Shown here: piece after piece, positions 63,082-64,000 of the stretch
How positions within the stretch are numbered: position 1 is the stretch's first letter
Layout: each line of letters starts with the position of its first letter
Assembly (NCBI RefSeq): GCF_000621705.1
Contig: NZ_JHXO01000001.1
Coordinates: 124,001 to 188,000 of the forward strand
Origin: Prolixibacter bellariivorans ATCC BAA-1284
GTDB taxonomy: Bacteria > Bacteroidota > Bacteroidia > Bacteroidales > Prolixibacteraceae
DNA: 64,000 nucleotides
Direction: 5' to 3'
Program-made: the position numbers and the translations under genes
The notes under the pieces: generated by a model
Seen by the model: only the letters and a program-made list of their open reading frames with translations
Told to the model about the DNA's origin: nothing
Database searches by the model: none

Positions 63082-63972
63082 ATGGTTATACCTGTAATCG
63101 AAAAATTAGACCCGCATAAAGGCTGGACCAACGACCAGTGGTTCTTTCGGTTGATGACTATTTGTGATTACAAAGCGGAAAATCAATCGGAGGCTTTTCA
63201 TTTGCATGATTACTATTCAGTCTTCTGGATAAAAACGGGTGAAGTGGTTCATGCTACCGATTTTGTTGAATATACACTGGCGGGAAACAGCATTCTGTTT
63301 GTTCCGCCAGGTATCCGTCACCGAATGATTCTCGATAAGTATTGCGATGGCGTTACCTTCATTTTCAATGAAGAATTCATCCGGATGAATTTTGATTCCA
63401 ATATTCCTGTCCGCGAATACGAGATATTCTTCAATCATACTTTCAAAAGCATGATTACACTCACCGATGAAGACATTCCTGCTTTCGAGATGATTGTGGA
63501 CAAACTGATGAAGGAGTATAACCGGCACGATAAATTTTCACGCAGTATTGTCCTTAATTTGCTCAACTTGTTTTTTCTCGAAGCATCGCGTATTTACGAA
63601 GAGCAGAATCAGGAAGAAGAAGTTGAAGCCGGAGATGCTCCCAATTCTTCTATTATAGAATTTAAATCGTTGATAAATAAATACTACCGTGAAGAGAAAG
63701 GCGTAGCGTTTTACGCCGAAAAACTAAATATGCAGCCCTCGTGCCTGAATAGCGTTACCCGAAGGACTTCCGGAATTACAGCGGGCGAAATGATTCGTAA
63801 CCGCATTATCACGGAAGTTAAACGACTTTTGTTTACTACCGATATGTCTATCAAGGAGATTGGTATTGAAATGGGATTTGACGATCCTGCCTATTTTAGC
63901 CGGTTTTTCAAAAAGTACACCGGTACTTCCCTTTCTGATTTCCGAGAACTCTCGCGTAAAAAGTACAAGTAA
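63082..63972 (+). CDS. AraC-family transcriptional regulator
   Basis: A 296-residue regulator. The N-terminal ~150 residues form a cupin-like sensory domain (HLHDYYSVFWIKTGEVVHATDF, with NSILFVPPGIRHRM). The C-terminal ~100 residues hold two HTH units: FYAEKLNMQPSCLNSVTRRTSG and DMSIKEIGIEMGFDDPAYFSRFFKKYTG, the AraC signature. The ligand is unknown. It starts 3 bp after osmC and is probably cotranscribed, so it may regulate that unit. Confidence 0.93.
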   Translation: MVIPVIEKLDPHKGWTNDQWFFRLMTICDYKAENQSEAFHLHDYYSVFWIKTGEVVHATDFVEYTLAGNSILFVPPGIRHRMILDKYCDGVTFIFNEEFIRMNFDSNIPVREYEIFFNHTFKSMITLTDEDIPAFEMIVDKLMKEYNRHDKFSRSIVLNLLNLFFLEASRIYEEQNQEEEVEAGDAPNSSIIEFKSLINKYYREEKGVAFYAEKLNMQPSCLNSVTRRTSGITAGEMIRNRIITEVKRLLFTTDMSIKEIGIEMGFDDPAYFSRFFKKYTGTSLSDFRELSRKKYK

Positions 63973-64000
63973 AGTATATTTTTGTCCATTTACGGGAATA

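Noticed and set aside
1-64000. Mobile elements, prophage, CRISPR arrays or defence islands
   Set aside because: No transposase, integrase, phage, Cas, restriction or toxin-antitoxin genes and no regularly spaced repeats were found; gene content is core throughout.

Overview
The window is chromosomal DNA of a Bacteroidota bacterium. The family-level signs are a quinone-linked succinate dehydrogenase/fumarate reductase of the SdhC-A-B type, a TonB-dependent receptor with an N-terminal carboxypeptidase-regulatory-like domain, DUF4271, DUF4292 and DUF4175 proteins, a DAHP synthase with a C-terminal chorismate mutase domain, and promoters with a TAnnTTTG -7 box. A Bacteroidales/Marinilabiliales-type organism seems likely, but the family cannot be fixed from sequence alone. 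Nearly everything is housekeeping core genome. I see no rRNA, tRNA, CRISPR array, insertion sequence or prophage.

Layout. 0-10 kb: end of sucC, sucD, a TonB receptor, a VOC protein, an alpha/beta hydrolase and the sdhCAB operon, so two neighbouring TCA steps lie together. 10-20 kb: two CPBP-type membrane proteases, a tRNA-dihydrouridine synthase, a metallophosphoesterase, a TauE-type exporter, an SDR, a DUF2807 protein and a large TPR protein. 20-30 kb: coaX, ywbE, a HAD hydrolase, an orphan membrane-anchored receiver protein, a 2-hydroxyacid dehydrogenase, an S41 protease, rsgA, then tyrA and aroF/chorismate mutase behind an aromatic leader peptide and terminator. 30-42 kb: rnpA-hemD-DUF4271, a second Dus, ybaK, polA, arsR, a polyprenyl synthase, dtd-mazG-deoC and lplA. 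42-50 kb: a long minus-strand operon hemW-DUF4175-anti-sigma-type ATPase-ybeY-mnmG-apt-uvrC. 50-64 kb: vanZ, a LutB-like protein with Rrf2, a 710-bp AT-rich gap, a receiver protein, ruvB, glutaminyl cyclase, flippase-dut-TPR lipoprotein-DUF4292-EnvC, and a Crp/OsmC/AraC group.

Three regulatory or chromosomal signals stand out. First, 26884-26958 encodes an unlisted 24-residue peptide with eight consecutive aromatic residues. A Bacteroidota-type promoter precedes it and a perfect 10-bp intrinsic terminator follows it, just upstream of tyrA and DAHP synthase. This has the layout of a ribosome-mediated attenuator sensing Phe, Tyr and Trp together. Second, a perfect 16-bp parS-type palindrome lies at 42877-42892 after mnmG, with a degenerate copy at 55754-55769. 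Third, the AT-rich gap at 52296-53005 carries repeated TTTCAACA-type 9-mers, a strand-composition switch and a switch from mostly minus- to mostly plus-strand genes. Together with the parS sites this makes it a candidate chromosome replication origin.

Several perfect palindromes lie next to regulator genes or at promoters (Rrf2/LutB, Crp/OsmC, ArsR, ruvB, dtd) and are candidate operators.
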